From NCBI GenBank assembly GCA_947505995.1, contig CANNNB010000150.1, positions 1-5,983 on the forward strand: 5,983 nucleotides of DNA, in the 5' to 3' direction. This document shows, piece after piece, positions 5,611-5,983 of this stretch. How positions within the stretch are numbered: position 1 is the first letter of the stretch; the number at the start of each line of letters is the position of its first letter. Made by a program: the position numbers and the translations under genes. The notes under the pieces were generated by a model. The model saw only the letters and a program-made list of their open reading frames with translations, was not told the origin of the DNA and made no database searches. This stretch comes from Comamonadaceae bacterium (lineage in GTDB: Bacteria > Pseudomonadota > Gammaproteobacteria > Burkholderiales > Burkholderiaceae).

Positions 5611-5871
5611 ACAAAGCGATCATGAAGACCTGCTCACAGTTCTCTTGAAAGATGAAAATATCCGTCTCAATAGCAAGAAGGATGGTTTGGAACCCAAGTG
5701 CTAGATTTGGGTGATTATCTGCAACGGAGACGTTTTGTGATGAGGTATGTTCTACCCCGCCAGCTCCCGAAATGCTCAAGCGTTGGCTGTACTGAATGAT
5801 GTTCGCTTCTTTGCGCGTGTGTTGCGCGCAGATTTAAGTTTCGACCACAGAACCCCTGATTAACAGAAATC
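5611..5871. other. Intergenic stretch with no convincing gene
   Basis: No recognisable gene is seen. A 38-codon plus-strand frame (5747-5863, MFYPASSRN...DHRTPD, ending just before the right repeat) has protein-like composition but no family I recognise. It has in-frame stops just upstream and could be the tail of a decayed gene. A 61-codon minus-strand frame (5715-5900) runs into the repeat and looks random. Confidence 0.4.
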
Positions 5872-5983
5872 CAGGCTCGTGAAAAATATATACAAATCAA
5901 AAACTTATATAAGAAAATAGCCGACGTGTAATATTTCGTGTAATTGAACGAAAACTGTAAATTACAGTTTGCCCAGCAATTTC
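5872..5983 (+). repeat. Right copy of bracketing direct repeat (runs to window edge)
   Basis: The same orientation and order as 1-111. The core 5921-5970 differs from the left core (50-99) only at the centre of the palindrome (A at 5961 for T at 90), a change that leaves the arms pairing. CGTGTAA occurs at 5925-5931 and 5937-5943. Homology continues to the last base of the window, so the true right limit is not visible. Confidence 0.9.

Noticed and set aside
5715..5900. 61-codon minus-strand frame
   Set aside because: It begins inside the right repeat, has no ribosome binding site and shows random composition.

Overview
The window (5,983 bp) is chromosomal DNA from a Gram-negative proteobacterium, most likely a betaproteobacterium of the Burkholderiales/Comamonadaceae type. 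This is inferred from protein character (QseB/QseC with a GLGWSIV G2 box, and the SHP/DHC haem proteins) and from moderate base composition. No rRNA or tRNA is present to confirm it. All confidently called genes lie on the minus strand, so transcription runs from right to left.

Layout from right to left: (i) 5872-5983, copy 2 of a ~112-bp repeat. (ii) 5495-5871, a non-coding stretch with a possible minus-strand terminator and a dyad/PmrA-QseB-box-like operator just upstream of the first gene. (iii) 5494-1845, a tightly packed five-gene operon: shp (oxygen-binding monohaem cytochrome c, SHP), dhc (dihaem cytochrome c), a cytochrome b561-type membrane protein, qseB (response regulator) and qseC (sensor kinase). 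(iv) 1844-1734, an intergenic gap with an 18-bp inverted repeat. (v) 1733-480, a type I-secreted RTX calcium-binding protein with two N-terminal copies of an unassigned ~74-residue domain, followed by a UUCG-loop terminator. (vi) 479-112, a non-coding stretch rich in palindromes. (vii) 1-111, copy 1 of the repeat, in the same orientation as copy 2.

Functional reading: the cytochrome b protein would carry electrons from the quinol pool across the inner membrane to periplasmic DHC, which reduces SHP. SHP binds O2, and in vitro nitric oxide dioxygenase activity has been reported for the Rhodobacter protein. The QseBC pair is encoded in the same operon and could control it through the operator upstream of shp. 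The RTX gene has its own ribosome binding site and terminator and may be a separate unit.

The most unusual feature is the bracketing of the whole block by two direct repeats. They share a 50-bp core with one mismatch, while their outer parts are only about 73% identical. The core holds a 19-bp palindrome, a 20-bp dyad and two CGTGTAA motifs 12 bp apart. The same 7-mer recurs twice in the left non-coding DNA. This looks like a binding or recombination site (a transposon end, recombinase site or nucleoprotein site), but no recombinase gene lies in the window and its identity is unresolved.
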